From contig NZ_PPHG01000022.1 in the NCBI RefSeq assembly GCF_002904295.1, positions 186,001-250,000 of the forward strand: a DNA stretch of 64,000 nt, read 5' to 3'. The translations under genes were made by a program, and so were the position numbers. Below, in pieces: positions 20,255 through 28,616 of this stretch. The notes under the pieces were generated by a model that saw only the letters and a list, made by a program, of their open reading frames with translations, did not search any database and was not told the DNA's origin. Origin of the DNA: Amycolatopsis sp. CA-128772. Lineage in GTDB: Bacteria > Actinomycetota > Actinomycetes > Mycobacteriales > Pseudonocardiaceae. Position 1 is the first letter of the stretch, and every line of letters starts with the position of its first letter.

Positions 20255-21727
20255 ATGAGTCGACAGGCCAAACCAGGGAGTAAGCCGTACCGTGCACAAC
20301 TGCGCGAGCGGCTGGCCGCCTTGGGCTTCCCCGAAGCGGCGATTCCGGCCCGGGTGGCGCACAACCTGATCGTCGAGTGCCGGATCCCGCCGCGCACCGC
20401 GTGGCGGCTGGCGTCCGAGCTCTCGCTCGACGTCGCCGCGCACCAGTACAACGCCGTCACCGGCGATCCCCGCGCGGGGATGCGCGGCACGCGGATCTGG
20501 GAGTACGAGCAGTGGCCCGACCGCGGCGTCCGGCCCACCGTCGCCGCGCTGCGCGTGCTGGCGCAGGTCTACGGCACCGGCTGGAAGTGCCTGCTGGGGC
20601 TGCGTGACCTCGAGCAGCTGCCGGCCAAGGACCTCGCCGAGTACCACGCCGCGGAGGAGCCGGCGGCCGTCGCGGCGCCCGGGCCCGAGGCGCCGCCGCC
20701 CGTGCGCGCCCTCACCCGCGCCGAGGTCCGGCCGGACGACGCCCGGCCGGACGAAGAGATCGGGGCAGGTGCCCTCGATGACGCGATCCTGCTCACCCGG
20801 ACCAACGTCGACGACGTCCAGCTCGACGACCTGTGGTCGGACCTCGACTTCCTCGGCGGCGCCTACACGCGGACCGCGCCCGACTCGATCCTCGGCCAGC
20901 TCGCCGTCATCGAAGAGCGGACCGCAGCCCTGCTGAAGGGCCGCCAGCGGCCGAAGCAGACCCAGGACCTCCTGCTCATCGGCGCGAAGTCGAGCGCGAT
21001 GATGGCGTGGATCGCCGGCGACCTCGGCCGGTACCGCCTTTCGCGCGAACTCAACTCCGCGGCCTGGCTCTACACCCAGTACGCCGACGACTTCCTCGCC
21101 CGGCGCTGGGTGCGCACGTCCCAGGCGCGGGTGGCGTTCTGGTCGGGCAACGGCATCGAGTCCGCGAAGCTCGCCGCCGACGGGCTCAACTACCAGGTCG
21201 GCGGCCGGCTCACGGACGCGCCGCTGATCCTCGCCGAGGCCCGCGGCTGGTCGTCGGTGCAGGCCGAGCCGCAGGTGCTGGACGCGATCGCGCGCTGGAC
21301 CTCCATCGAGAACCCGGACCTCGCGGCCGGCGGTGACGACCGGTTCTTCAACATCACCAAGGACCGGCGGCACTACATGGCCGGCAACTCGCTGCTCGCG
21401 GTCGGGCAGGCGTCCGCCGCGCTGCGCGAGTTCACGACCGCCCGCGAGTCCTTCGAGAAGCTGTCCATGGAGAACCGCTGGGAAGCCATGGACCCGATGA
21501 TCCGGATCGACACCGGCCGCGCCCACCTGCGGCTCGACGATCTCGACGCCGCCGCCGCGCAGGTCGGACCGCTGCTCGACGCGGGGGTGGGCAAACAGCC
21601 GGACATGGTGCGCGCCATGCTGAAGCTCATGGCCACCGAGCTGACCGCCCCGCGCTGGCGCTCGGCCACGACCGCCCGCTCCCTCGCCGAGGCCCTCCTG
21701 GACGCCCACGCTTCGGCGCGCCCGTGA
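20255..21727 (+). CDS. HTH/TPR-type transcriptional regulator (NsdA-like architecture)
   Basis: Cytoplasmic regulator-like protein (490 aa). The N-terminal 30-125 residues look like the diverged actinobacterial XRE-type HTH: TAWRLASELSLDVAAHQYN, then TRIWEYEQWPDRGVRP and an all-helical segment ending in CLLGLRDLEQLP. An acidic Pro/Ala linker (130-170) follows, then helical repeats of TPR character to the end. This layout recalls NsdA-type regulators of development and antibiotic production; the assignment is tentative. The ribosome site is weak. It is the first gene of a five-gene operon with an AfsA-type enzyme, and a CebR-type palindrome lies upstream. Confidence 0.7.
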   Translation: MSRQAKPGSKPYRAQLRERLAALGFPEAAIPARVAHNLIVECRIPPRTAWRLASELSLDVAAHQYNAVTGDPRAGMRGTRIWEYEQWPDRGVRPTVAALRVLAQVYGTGWKCLLGLRDLEQLPAKDLAEYHAAEEPAAVAAPGPEAPPPVRALTRAEVRPDDARPDEEIGAGALDDAILLTRTNVDDVQLDDLWSDLDFLGGAYTRTAPDSILGQLAVIEERTAALLKGRQRPKQTQDLLLIGAKSSAMMAWIAGDLGRYRLSRELNSAAWLYTQYADDFLARRWVRTSQARVAFWSGNGIESAKLAADGLNYQVGGRLTDAPLILAEARGWSSVQAEPQVLDAIARWTSIENPDLAAGGDDRFFNITKDRRHYMAGNSLLAVGQASAALREFTTARESFEKLSMENRWEAMDPMIRIDTGRAHLRLDDLDAAAAQVGPLLDAGVGKQPDMVRAMLKLMATELTAPRWRSATTARSLAEALLDAHASARP

Positions 21728-21756
21728 CTGTGACATCCGGGGCCCCGCCCCGAGCC

Positions 21757-21787
21757 GGGGGCTCCAGCGGCGAAGCCACCCGGAAGC
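21757..21787. repeat. REP-like hairpin between the regulator and AfsA-type genes
   Basis: A hairpin whose arms CCGGGGGCT and AGCCACCCGG enclose a short loop. A related hairpin with arms CCGGGGGC and GCCACCCGG occurs at 43343-43362. The longer AfsA reading frame would translate this element into low-complexity residues, which supports the later start chosen for that gene. Confidence 0.5.
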
Positions 21788-21831
21788 CCCGCAAAGACCT
21801 GCCTGACCCGACCCGGACGGAGGCTGCCCAC

Positions 21832-22635
21832 GTGGCACCCGACGATGTCTCGTGCCCGCAGACCCCGCGCCGGGAGATCCCGGCGCTCGACGGCCACACC
21901 CGGCGGGACGTGGTGGTGGTCGCCGACCGGTTCGCGCGGTTCGCCCGCGGGGACCGCGTGCTGACCCTGTCGAGCCTGCTCGGCCTGCTCGATTCCGGGG
22001 TGCCACAGGTGTCGGGCTGCCACTGGGTCGTCCACCTGGGCCAGGGCATCGACGCCACCGACGGCGACCTGCTCGAGGCCGCCTGCGACAAGACCGAGGG
22101 CACCGTGTGCCTCGCCGACCCGCAGGCGTTCCGGCGGGCCCTCGAGCAGCCGGCGGTCGTCCACAAGGACCGGCCGGAGAACGTCCTGCTCGCCGGCGTG
22201 CACAGCCCGGTGCCCGAGCGCTGCCGGGCCGAGCTGCGGATCCACCGCGACAACGAACTCGTCCTCGACCACCACACCGGCGAGCACGTGCAGGGCATCG
22301 TGATCATCGAGGCGATGCGGCAGATCTGCATCGCGCAGTTCGAGACCGCCGTCCGCCCCGGCCTGGCCCCGGCCGCGTACGCCGGGGTGTGGCAGCGGAT
22401 CGACCTGTCCTTCCAGGACTTCCTGTTCCCGCTGCCGGCCACGGTCGAGTCGCTGATCGTCGGGTCCGACCTCGGCCGGGACACCAACCTGAAGTTCCGC
22501 GCCACCACCGCGGTGCGCCAGCAGGGGCGCACCGTGGCCACCGCGGCCATCGAGTATTCGATGATCGCGCAGGGACGCATCGACACCCTCGAACGGCGCA
22601 AGTCCGACCAGGCCACCCGGGCCTACCTCGGCTGA
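21832..22635 (+). CDS. AfsA-type hotdog protein (gamma-butyrolactone/furan hormone synthase family)
   Basis: Predicted signalling-molecule synthase (267 aa). The AfsA hotdog domain occupies about residues 108-255: VVHKDRPENVLLAGV, the usual HK...VLL motif, and GIVIIEAMRQICIAQFE, the usual E..RQ helix. AfsA proteins join a beta-ketoacyl group to dihydroxyacetone phosphate. Canonical members have two hotdog domains; here the N-terminal 100 residues (VVVVADRFARFARGDRVLT) are not recognisably a hotdog. I chose GTG 21832, preceded by CGGAGG at 8 bases, over GTG 21724, which overlaps the previous stop but would translate a REP-like repeat. HAD phosphatase and MDR reductase genes follow, as in hormone clusters. 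Confidence 0.8.
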   Translation: MAPDDVSCPQTPRREIPALDGHTRRDVVVVADRFARFARGDRVLTLSSLLGLLDSGVPQVSGCHWVVHLGQGIDATDGDLLEAACDKTEGTVCLADPQAFRRALEQPAVVHKDRPENVLLAGVHSPVPERCRAELRIHRDNELVLDHHTGEHVQGIVIIEAMRQICIAQFETAVRPGLAPAAYAGVWQRIDLSFQDFLFPLPATVESLIVGSDLGRDTNLKFRATTAVRQQGRTVATAAIEYSMIAQGRIDTLERRKSDQATRAYLG

Positions 22636-22670
22636 GCCGGCTCGCCACACGGAAGGGAAACCACCGCACG

Positions 22671-23480
22671 ATGTCCGACGTTCAGGAGCAGGACCGCTCC
22701 GCGTCCTTCGCCCAGGGGCTCAAACTCATCCAGCAGCTCGGCGGCGTGGAACGGCCCGCCGTGCTGGACCTGTTCGCGAGCATCGGCGAGGCCGAGTTCG
22801 GCGAGCAGTGCGTCGGGTTCATCTACGGCGACGTCTACCACCGGCCCGGGCTGCCGCTGCCGGAGCGGCAGCTGGCGACGGTCGCCGCGCTCACCGCGCT
22901 CGGCTACGCGGGCTCGCAGCTGCAGTTCCACGCCAAGGCCGCGCTCAACGTCGGCTGCACCCGCCGCCAGCTGGTCGAGGCGGTCATCCAGGTCAGCTCG
23001 TTCGCCGGGTTCCCGGCCACCCTGAACGCGCTCACCGCGCTGAAGGCCGCGTTCGACGGCCTGCCGGAGGACGAGCCGGCGGAGACGCCGGAAGACGTGC
23101 CGTGGGCCGGCATCGAAGACCGCTACCAGCGCGGCCTGGCCGCGATGAAGGCTGTCGACGGCGAAGCGGGGGAGAAGGTCGCCGCGGCCCTGGCGGACAT
23201 CGCCCCGGACCTGGCCACGTACATCATCGAGTTCACCTTCGGCGAGGTCTACACCCGGCCGCACCTGAGCCTGCGCCACCGCGAGATCGTCACGATCGCC
23301 GCGTGCGTCGCCCTGGGCACCGCGCTGCCGCAGCTGAAGGTGCACATCCACGGCCTGCTCAACGTCGGCGGCACCGAGCAGGAGGTCGTGGAAACCGTGC
23401 TGCACCTGGCGTTCTACTGCGGGTTCCCGGCCGCGCTCAACGCCATCGCGGCCGCACGGGAAGTGTTCGCGCAGCGGTGA
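22671..23480 (+). CDS. Tandem carboxymuconolactone-decarboxylase-family (CMD) protein
   Basis: Soluble helical protein (269 aa) with two CMD domains, about residues 35-135 and 155-265. The repeats align: ERQLATVAALTALGYAGSQL with HREIVTIAACVALGTALPQL, FHAKAALNVGCTRRQLVEAV with VHIHGLLNVGGTEQEVVETV, and matching G(F)PA..NA ends. Members include gamma-carboxymuconolactone decarboxylase and AhpD peroxidases. The CxxC pair of AhpD is absent, so lactone or decarboxylase chemistry is likelier. GGAAGGGA precedes the ATG. It lies 35 bases after the AfsA-type gene and its stop overlaps the GTG of the HAD gene. Such a protein is unusual beside AfsA. Confidence 0.85.
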   Translation: MSDVQEQDRSASFAQGLKLIQQLGGVERPAVLDLFASIGEAEFGEQCVGFIYGDVYHRPGLPLPERQLATVAALTALGYAGSQLQFHAKAALNVGCTRRQLVEAVIQVSSFAGFPATLNALTALKAAFDGLPEDEPAETPEDVPWAGIEDRYQRGLAAMKAVDGEAGEKVAAALADIAPDLATYIIEFTFGEVYTRPHLSLRHREIVTIAACVALGTALPQLKVHIHGLLNVGGTEQEVVETVLHLAFYCGFPAALNAIAAAREVFAQR

Positions 23481-24178
23481 CCCGGTTCGAAAAGCTGCGC
23501 GTGGTCGCGCTCGACTGCGACGGCGTGCTCATCGACGACACCTACCTGGCCATGATCGCGCGGTTCGTCACCGGGCACGGCGGGGTCTACGACGCCGCGG
23601 CCGAGCGGGACGTGATCGGGCTGCGCGACATCGTCGTCGCCGGGAAGGTCACCGAGCTCTGCGGCCTGGACCAGCCGGCCGAGGAGACGCTGAAGCAGCT
23701 GTGGGCGGCGCGGCAGGAGTACCTGGCCGAGCACCCCATCCGCGTCGCCGAAGGCGCGCGGGACTGCCTGGCGGCGTTGGCGAAGCTCCCGGTGCGCCTG
23801 GTCTGCTACGGCGGCCGGACCCGCGAGCACACGTTCGACCACCACCTCGGCGACTACGTGGACCTGCTCGACCCCGAGGTGCCGTACGTGAGCATCAACG
23901 AGCACCGGCCGGGTGTCGACCACATCGCCCGGACCGTGTTCGGCGTCGGCTTCGACGAGATCGTGTTCGTCGACGACGTCAGCCGGGTGGCCGAGGACGC
24001 CCGTGCGCACGGCGCCGGGTTCGTGGGCTTCCCGTCGAGCCCGGCCCACGCGCGGCAACGGGACTTCATGGCCGGCCTCGGGGTGCGGCACTTCGCCGCG
24101 TCGCTCGCCGAACTGACCCCGGAACTCCTGGCGATCGTCGACGGGGAGCTCGCGACTTCGACACACTGGCCTCGTTGA
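23477..24178 (+). CDS. HAD-superfamily hydrolase, probable phosphatase
   Basis: HAD hydrolase (233 aa). Motif I is ALDCDGVLIDD (nucleophile Asp and general acid Asp), a helical cap follows, and motif IV is EIVFVDDVSRVAEDAR. This fits a small-molecule phosphatase. The GTG at 23477 overlaps the CMD stop as GTGA, so the two are translationally coupled. In furan and butyrolactone hormone clusters a HAD phosphatase (MmfP in the methylenomycin furan cluster) removes the phosphate carried over from dihydroxyacetone phosphate. That role is the obvious hypothesis here. The gene ends 27 bases before the MDR gene. Confidence 0.85.
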   Translation: MTRFEKLRVVALDCDGVLIDDTYLAMIARFVTGHGGVYDAAAERDVIGLRDIVVAGKVTELCGLDQPAEETLKQLWAARQEYLAEHPIRVAEGARDCLAALAKLPVRLVCYGGRTREHTFDHHLGDYVDLLDPEVPYVSINEHRPGVDHIARTVFGVGFDEIVFVDDVSRVAEDARAHGAGFVGFPSSPAHARQRDFMAGLGVRHFAASLAELTPELLAIVDGELATSTHWPR

Positions 24179-24205
24179 GGAGTTCCCGCACCCCTTGGAG
24201 CCGCT

Positions 24206-25207
24206 GTGAAGTACTTTTCCCTGCCCCGTCCCGGCGCCGGGCTCGTCCTGGGCGAGCGTGACGTGCCCGAACCCGGTCCGGGGCAGGTCCTGGTCCGGTT
24301 GCGCGGGTGGGCGCTCAACGCCCGCGACCTGATGATCCTCAAGGGCTTCTACCCGAAGCCGGTGAAGCCGGACGTGATCCCGCTGTCCGACGGCGCCGGC
24401 GAGGTCGTCGCGGTCGGCGACGGGGTGCGGGCGTGGGCCACGGGCGACCGGGTCGCGGCGACGTACTTCCCGGACTGGCTGTCCGGTCCCGGCGCGCCGG
24501 AGAAGACCGCGGACGACCTGGGCGGCACGCTCGACGGCGTGCTCGCGGAGTACGCCGTGTTCGCCGAGGACGCCCTGGTCGCCGTGCCCGCGCACCTCGA
24601 CTACGCCGAGGCCGCCACGCTGCCCAGCGCCGGCGTGACGGCGTGGCGGGCCGTCGTCGAGGAGGGCCGCCTGACCCCCGGCCAGACCGTGCTCACCCTG
24701 GGCAGCGGCGGCCTGTCGACGTTCGCGCTGCAGTTCGCCGCGCTCGGCGGCGCCCACGTCGTCGCGACGTCGAGCTCGGACGAGAAGCTGGCGCGGCTGC
24801 GCGAGCTCGGGGCCGCCGAGACGCTCAACCACGGGACCACTCCGGAGTGGGGCGCCGCCGTGGCCGAGCTGACCGGCGGCGGCGTCGCCCACGTCGTCGA
24901 CGTGGGCGGCGGCGGCACGATCGGCCAGTCGATGCTCGCCGCCCGGTACGGCGGGCACGTCAGCGTCGCCGGCGTGCTGACCCACGAGGGCGGCGCCGAC
25001 CCGATCCTGGTGCTGGTCAAGCAGCTGACGCTGCGCGGCCTCACCAACGCCTCCCGCGAGACGTTCCAGGCGATGAACCGGGCCGTCGAACGGACCGGCC
25101 TGCGGCCGGTCGTCGACCGCCGGTTCGGCTTCGACGAGGTCGACGCCGCCGTCAAGCACCTGGAGTCCGGGACCCACATCGGGAAGGTCGTGCTGGAGAG
25201 CGCCTGA
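24206..25207 (+). CDS. MDR-family NAD(P)-dependent alcohol dehydrogenase/quinone oxidoreductase
   Basis: Zinc-free medium-chain reductase (333 aa). The N-terminal GroES-like domain carries NARDLMILKGFYP and PLSDGAGEVVAVGDGV. The Rossmann domain has LTLGSGGLSTFALQFAALGGAHVVATSSS, where GSGG..T replaces the usual GxGxxG. No structural-zinc cysteines are seen. GTG 24206 follows TTGGAG by 5 bases. As the last gene of the AfsA-type operon it could reduce a ketone or butenolide intermediate, analogous to the BprA step in A-factor synthesis. Hairpins downstream end the operon. Confidence 0.85.
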   Translation: MKYFSLPRPGAGLVLGERDVPEPGPGQVLVRLRGWALNARDLMILKGFYPKPVKPDVIPLSDGAGEVVAVGDGVRAWATGDRVAATYFPDWLSGPGAPEKTADDLGGTLDGVLAEYAVFAEDALVAVPAHLDYAEAATLPSAGVTAWRAVVEEGRLTPGQTVLTLGSGGLSTFALQFAALGGAHVVATSSSDEKLARLRELGAAETLNHGTTPEWGAAVAELTGGGVAHVVDVGGGGTIGQSMLAARYGGHVSVAGVLTHEGGADPILVLVKQLTLRGLTNASRETFQAMNRAVERTGLRPVVDRRFGFDEVDAAVKHLESGTHIGKVVLESA

Positions 25208-25387
25208 GCGACCGCGCCCGTCCGCGCTGTCCGCCGGGTAAGTTTTGCCCGCCCGGCTGGGTATTTTCCGCACCCCCGGATGGGGTTTTCGCAGCTCAGG
25301 CGGGGTGTGGTCCGCCAAAAAAGTCCCCTTTGGGCAGGAATGGCGGCTACCCGCGTCACCAGGGAGAGTGGTGGTTACCGGGACATC

Positions 25388-25414
25388 GCCCGAGCAGGCT
25401 GCGGCTGCTCGGGC
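25388..25414 (+). terminator. Hairpin downstream of the AfsA-type operon
   Basis: GCCCGAGCAG (25388-25397) pairs perfectly with CTGCTCGGGC (25405-25414) over a 7-base loop. It lies 180 bases after the MDR stop and has no U tract. Probably the operon terminator. Confidence 0.6.
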
Positions 25415-25436
25415 GGAGCACCCGGACTGGGGGCGT

Positions 25437-25483
25437 GGGGAGGGGGTTTCAACCGCCTGGGGGTGGGTTGAAACCCCCTCCCC
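25437..25483. terminator. Large hairpin between convergent MDR and GH74 genes
   Basis: A perfect 17-bp stem (25437-25453 with 25467-25483) with arms GGGGAGGGGGTTTCAAC and its complement, around a 13-base G-rich loop. Located between convergent genes, it can terminate both. It lies 86 bases after the GH74 stop. Confidence 0.78.
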
Positions 25484-25568
25484 CCGCGTGTGTGCCACCG
25501 CAGGTCGTGCGGGGTGAGGCGGGGTCCCGACCCGCCTCACCCCGCCCGGCGAGCCGGCGACGGGCCGG

Positions 25569-28343
25569 TCACGACGTCGTGCAGGCCCGCCCGTCGAGCG
25601 AGATCGAGTTCGGCTTGGAGTTCACCATCCCCGAACTCCCGGTGAACCCGAACTCGGCGCTCCCACCGGCGGGAATGGTCCGGTTCCAGCCTGCGTCCAG
25701 CGCCGTCACCGCCGCGCCGCTCTGGCTGACCTGGGCGTTCCACGCCTGCGTCACCTGCTGGCCGTTCGCGAACGTCCACGTCACCGTCCACCCGGTCACC
25801 GCGGCGGTGCCGGTGTTGCCCACCTTCACCGACGCCTGGAACCCGCCCTGCCACTGGTTGGTGACCGTGTAGGCCGCCGTGCAGGACCCCGACGGCACCG
25901 GCGTGGTGGTCGTCGTCGTGGGAGTCGTCGGTGTCGTGGGCGTGGTGGGTGTCGTGGGCGTGGTCGGGGTGGTCGGTGTGGTCGTCGTCGGGGGCGGCTG
26001 GCTGCCGCCGGACTCGCCGATGATCACGCCCCGGCCGTTCGTGCCCACGTAGACCCGGCCGTACACCCGCGGGTCGCCGGTCAGTGCCGCTCCGATGTTC
26101 CCGTACTGGTGCTGGTCGTCGTTGATCCGCGTCCACGAGCTCCCGGCGTCGTCCGACCGGAAGATCCCGCGCACCCCGCCGATCTTGGCGATCGTGTATA
26201 ACGCCGGATACGTCCGGCCGGCGGCCGCCTTGCCGAACCCGACGTTGTCGGCCTCGGCGACGTTCGCCAGCTTCGTGAACGAGGCTCCGGAATCGGTGGA
26301 GTGCCAGAGGCCGTACGCCGTGCCGGAACCGCCGGCCAGCCAGATGTCCCCGGCCGTTCCCGGCAGCGCCTTGAAGTGCGCGGAGCCAGACGGCAGCCCG
26401 GTGACCGCGGTCGCGGCGAAGGTCGCGCCGCCGTCGGTGCTGACGTAGAACCGGCCGGCCGCGAACCCGTAGAACCGCTTGGGGTCCACGCGGTCGGACT
26501 CGACCACCGCGCCGGCCGGGATGCCGGTGGACGCCGTCCACGACGAGCCGAACCCGATCGAATAGCTGACGTTGGCGCCGTCCGGGCTCCAGACGAACCG
26601 GCTGCCGTCGGCGGCCGCGGCCACCGTGCCGCCGCTGGCGTTGCCGCCCGGCTCCGCGCCCTGGAACCAGTTCTTCCCGCCGTCGGTGGAGAAGGCGATC
26701 CGGTTGTCGTTCGGCCGCGCGGACCGGTCCAGCGTGCCCACGCGCACGATCGTCGCCGGGCTCAGCTCGGCGTAGTCGAGGCTGGTGGTCGTGGTGAACA
26801 CCGGCTGCGTGTACATGGTGGCCGGGACCGCGTCGAGGCTGTCGTGCCGGAACCCGCCGATGTCGCCGAGGCCGGACAGCAGGGGAGCGCCCGCGGGCGG
26901 GCTGATCAGGTCGAGCACCGAGGTCTCCTCGAGGCCGCCGACGACCGGTTTGATCGTGATCTTCCCGCCGCTGTCCCACTTCGTGAGGTCGGACGTGCCG
27001 TAGATGGTCGCGCCCGTGCCGTAGAGCAGGTGGTTCGAGTCGAACGGGTCGATCTCCACCGACTCGGTCATCCAGCCCAGCTTCGGCGAGGGCACCGGGG
27101 GAGCGGCCTGGACGCCGAAGGTCAGCCACGGCACCGAGGAGATGTCCTGGGTGTAGCGCAGCGACCGGTCGGGGTAGCCGGAGAAATCCCAGATGCGGGT
27201 CCAGGTGGCGCCGCCGTCGGTGCTGCGGAAGAAGATCACGTCCGGCCACCACGACACCTGCGTGGCGACCATCAGCGTGTTCGGGTGCTGCCGGTCGATC
27301 GTCAGGCCGCTGTAGCCGAAGTAGTCGTCGCTGCTGTCGGAGGGGATCGGGCTGATCCGGGTCCAGGTGCCGGTCTTGATCGCGTACTTCCAGACGTCGC
27401 CCTTCGCGCCGTCGTATGGGCCGCCGGTGTCGCTGGTCGCCAGGTAGAGGTAGCCGCCGGCGCTGTCGACGACGCCCTTGTGCGCCAGGAACCCGGTGGG
27501 CTGGCCGGCCAGCCGCGCCCACGTCGTGCCGCCGTCGGTGCTGCGGTAGACGGTGTTCTGCTTGTCCGCGACCCCGGCGTAGATCGTCTGCGTGGTGGTG
27601 CCACGGGTGCCGGTCGACGGGTCGAACGTCACCCAGGTGACGCCCTGGTTGTCGCTGGAGTAGCCCGTCGTGTCGTTCGGGTCGGCGACGTAGTTGCCGG
27701 GGTTGGGAAAGGCGGTCACCTTCGCCCACGTGACGCCGGAATCCGTGCTGCGCCAGAGCCCGTTGCCGCTGGGGGCGCCGAGGTAGAGGACGCTGGTGCG
27801 GTTCGGGTCGATCGCCAGCCGCTCGCCCATGCCCCGGCCGGGCATGTTGCCGCCGAGCTTGAACGGGAGCGCGGCCGCCTGCCAGGTGGCGCCCCGGTCG
27901 GCCGATCGCAGGATCGCGCCGTTGTTCGGGTCCCAGCTGTTGGTGTACATCCCGGCCGCGACGTAGACCCGGTCCGGGTCGACCGGATCGGTGGCCAGGC
28001 TGACGACGCCGTTGTGGCCCCAGTCGGTCCAGCCGACCGAGTCCAGCAGCGGCAGCCAGCGCCCGGTGGCGGTGTTCCACCGGTACGCGCCGCCGATGTC
28101 GGTGCGGGCGTAGACCAGCCCGGGTTCGGTCTGGTTGAAGATGATCCCGGGGACGAAGCCGCCGCCGGCGATCTCCGCGTTGCGCCACGTCGTGGCGGCC
28201 GCGGCCGGGGCGGCCGGGGAGGCCGGCGCACCGACGGTGACCGCGAGCGCGGCCGGCAGCAGCACGGCGAGCGCGGAGACGAAGAGCCGTCTCGCTGATC
28301 GGGACCTGGACGGGGAATGAGTTCTCGGCACGACGTTGTGCAC
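25569..28343 (-). CDS. GH74 xyloglucanase with C-terminal CBM2
   Basis: Secreted xyloglucan-active enzyme (924 aa). Order: signal peptide (about 17-50), GH74 tandem seven-bladed propellers (about 52-785), a TTP/TTT linker, CBM2 (about 820-924). Asp82 in YARTDIGGAYRW is the first catalytic Asp, and FVWSPDG carries the second. Many Asp-box-like S-T-D-G-G-x-T-W motifs mark the blades. The GTG at 28343 is chosen for the GGAGG 5 bases upstream; longer frames would start before the CebR operator. Promoter and operator match those of the GH48 operon. Xyloglucan removal would expose cellulose for the neighbouring cellulases. Confidence 0.94.
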   Translation of the reverse strand: MHNVVPRTHSPSRSRSARRLFVSALAVLLPAALAVTVGAPASPAAPAAAATTWRNAEIAGGGFVPGIIFNQTEPGLVYARTDIGGAYRWNTATGRWLPLLDSVGWTDWGHNGVVSLATDPVDPDRVYVAAGMYTNSWDPNNGAILRSADRGATWQAAALPFKLGGNMPGRGMGERLAIDPNRTSVLYLGAPSGNGLWRSTDSGVTWAKVTAFPNPGNYVADPNDTTGYSSDNQGVTWVTFDPSTGTRGTTTQTIYAGVADKQNTVYRSTDGGTTWARLAGQPTGFLAHKGVVDSAGGYLYLATSDTGGPYDGAKGDVWKYAIKTGTWTRISPIPSDSSDDYFGYSGLTIDRQHPNTLMVATQVSWWPDVIFFRSTDGGATWTRIWDFSGYPDRSLRYTQDISSVPWLTFGVQAAPPVPSPKLGWMTESVEIDPFDSNHLLYGTGATIYGTSDLTKWDSGGKITIKPVVGGLEETSVLDLISPPAGAPLLSGLGDIGGFRHDSLDAVPATMYTQPVFTTTTSLDYAELSPATIVRVGTLDRSARPNDNRIAFSTDGGKNWFQGAEPGGNASGGTVAAAADGSRFVWSPDGANVSYSIGFGSSWTASTGIPAGAVVESDRVDPKRFYGFAAGRFYVSTDGGATFAATAVTGLPSGSAHFKALPGTAGDIWLAGGSGTAYGLWHSTDSGASFTKLANVAEADNVGFGKAAAGRTYPALYTIAKIGGVRGIFRSDDAGSSWTRINDDQHQYGNIGAALTGDPRVYGRVYVGTNGRGVIIGESGGSQPPPTTTTPTTPTTPTTPTTPTTPTTPTTTTTTPVPSGSCTAAYTVTNQWQGGFQASVKVGNTGTAAVTGWTVTWTFANGQQVTQAWNAQVSQSGAAVTALDAGWNRTIPAGGSAEFGFTGSSGMVNSKPNSISLDGRACTTS

Positions 28344-28359
28344 CTCTGCCTCCACATTC

Positions 28360-28373
28360 TGGGAGCGCTTCCA
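28360..28373. promoter_or_regulatory. CebR operator of the GH74 gene
   Basis: TGGGAGCGCTTCCA, reading TGGAAGCGCTCCCA along the gene. It lies 16 bases before the GH74 start codon and 5 bases after the -10 hexamer. Confidence 0.88.
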
Positions 28374-28378
28374 GAGGG

Positions 28379-28408
28379 AAGGTAAACCAGCGTTCCGAGC
28401 GTTGTAAA
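28379..28408 (-). promoter_or_regulatory. Promoter of the GH74 gene
   Basis: On the minus strand: TTTACA (28403-28408), an 18-bp spacer and TACCTT (28379-28384), followed by the CebR operator. Hexamers and spacing are the same as at the Cip1-like gene. Confidence 0.66.
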
Positions 28409-28524
28409 GCATTCGACGATTTCGGTGATCCGCACTGTCCACAGTGGAATTCAGGTCGGCCGGTCCGCAGCTCGGTGCCGGTTTTGCCGGAATCACATAC
28501 ATGAACGGCGATCAGCTTTCTGAA

Positions 28525-28537
28525 TCGTTATCAACGA
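28525..28537. repeat. Small inverted repeat upstream of the MFS sugar porter
   Basis: TCGTT-ATC-AACGA, 80 bases before the MFS start codon. It could be an operator for this gene, but the arms are only 5 bp, so the call is weak. Confidence 0.3.
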
Positions 28538-28616
28538 CCGTCTTGCCCGGGTTTTTGCGGCGTGTGAATGTGGTGGCCGCTGGCTGGACTGGACCTACGA
28601 AAGAGGCGACCCGGCA

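Larger units (their letters stand above)
25208..25568. other. Convergent intergenic region with two hairpins and AT-richer patches
   Basis: No gene is supported in these 361 bases. The left half has short T-runs and an A6 run, unusual for this genome, with repeated GGGTATTTTCC/GGGGTTTTCG-like words. The right half contains the two hairpins listed separately. The stretch has the look of a dispersed intergenic element, but only one copy is in this window. Confidence 0.5.

Noticed and set aside
21724..21831. GTGA start overlapping the regulator stop for the AfsA-type gene
   Set aside because: The extra 36 residues come from a REP-like hairpin and are low complexity, while GTG 21832 has a well-spaced CGGAGG.
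28344..28502. Earlier ATG starts for the GH74 gene
   Set aside because: They lie upstream of the promoter and CebR operator and would add non-signal-like residues; GTG 28343 has GGAGG at 5 bases.
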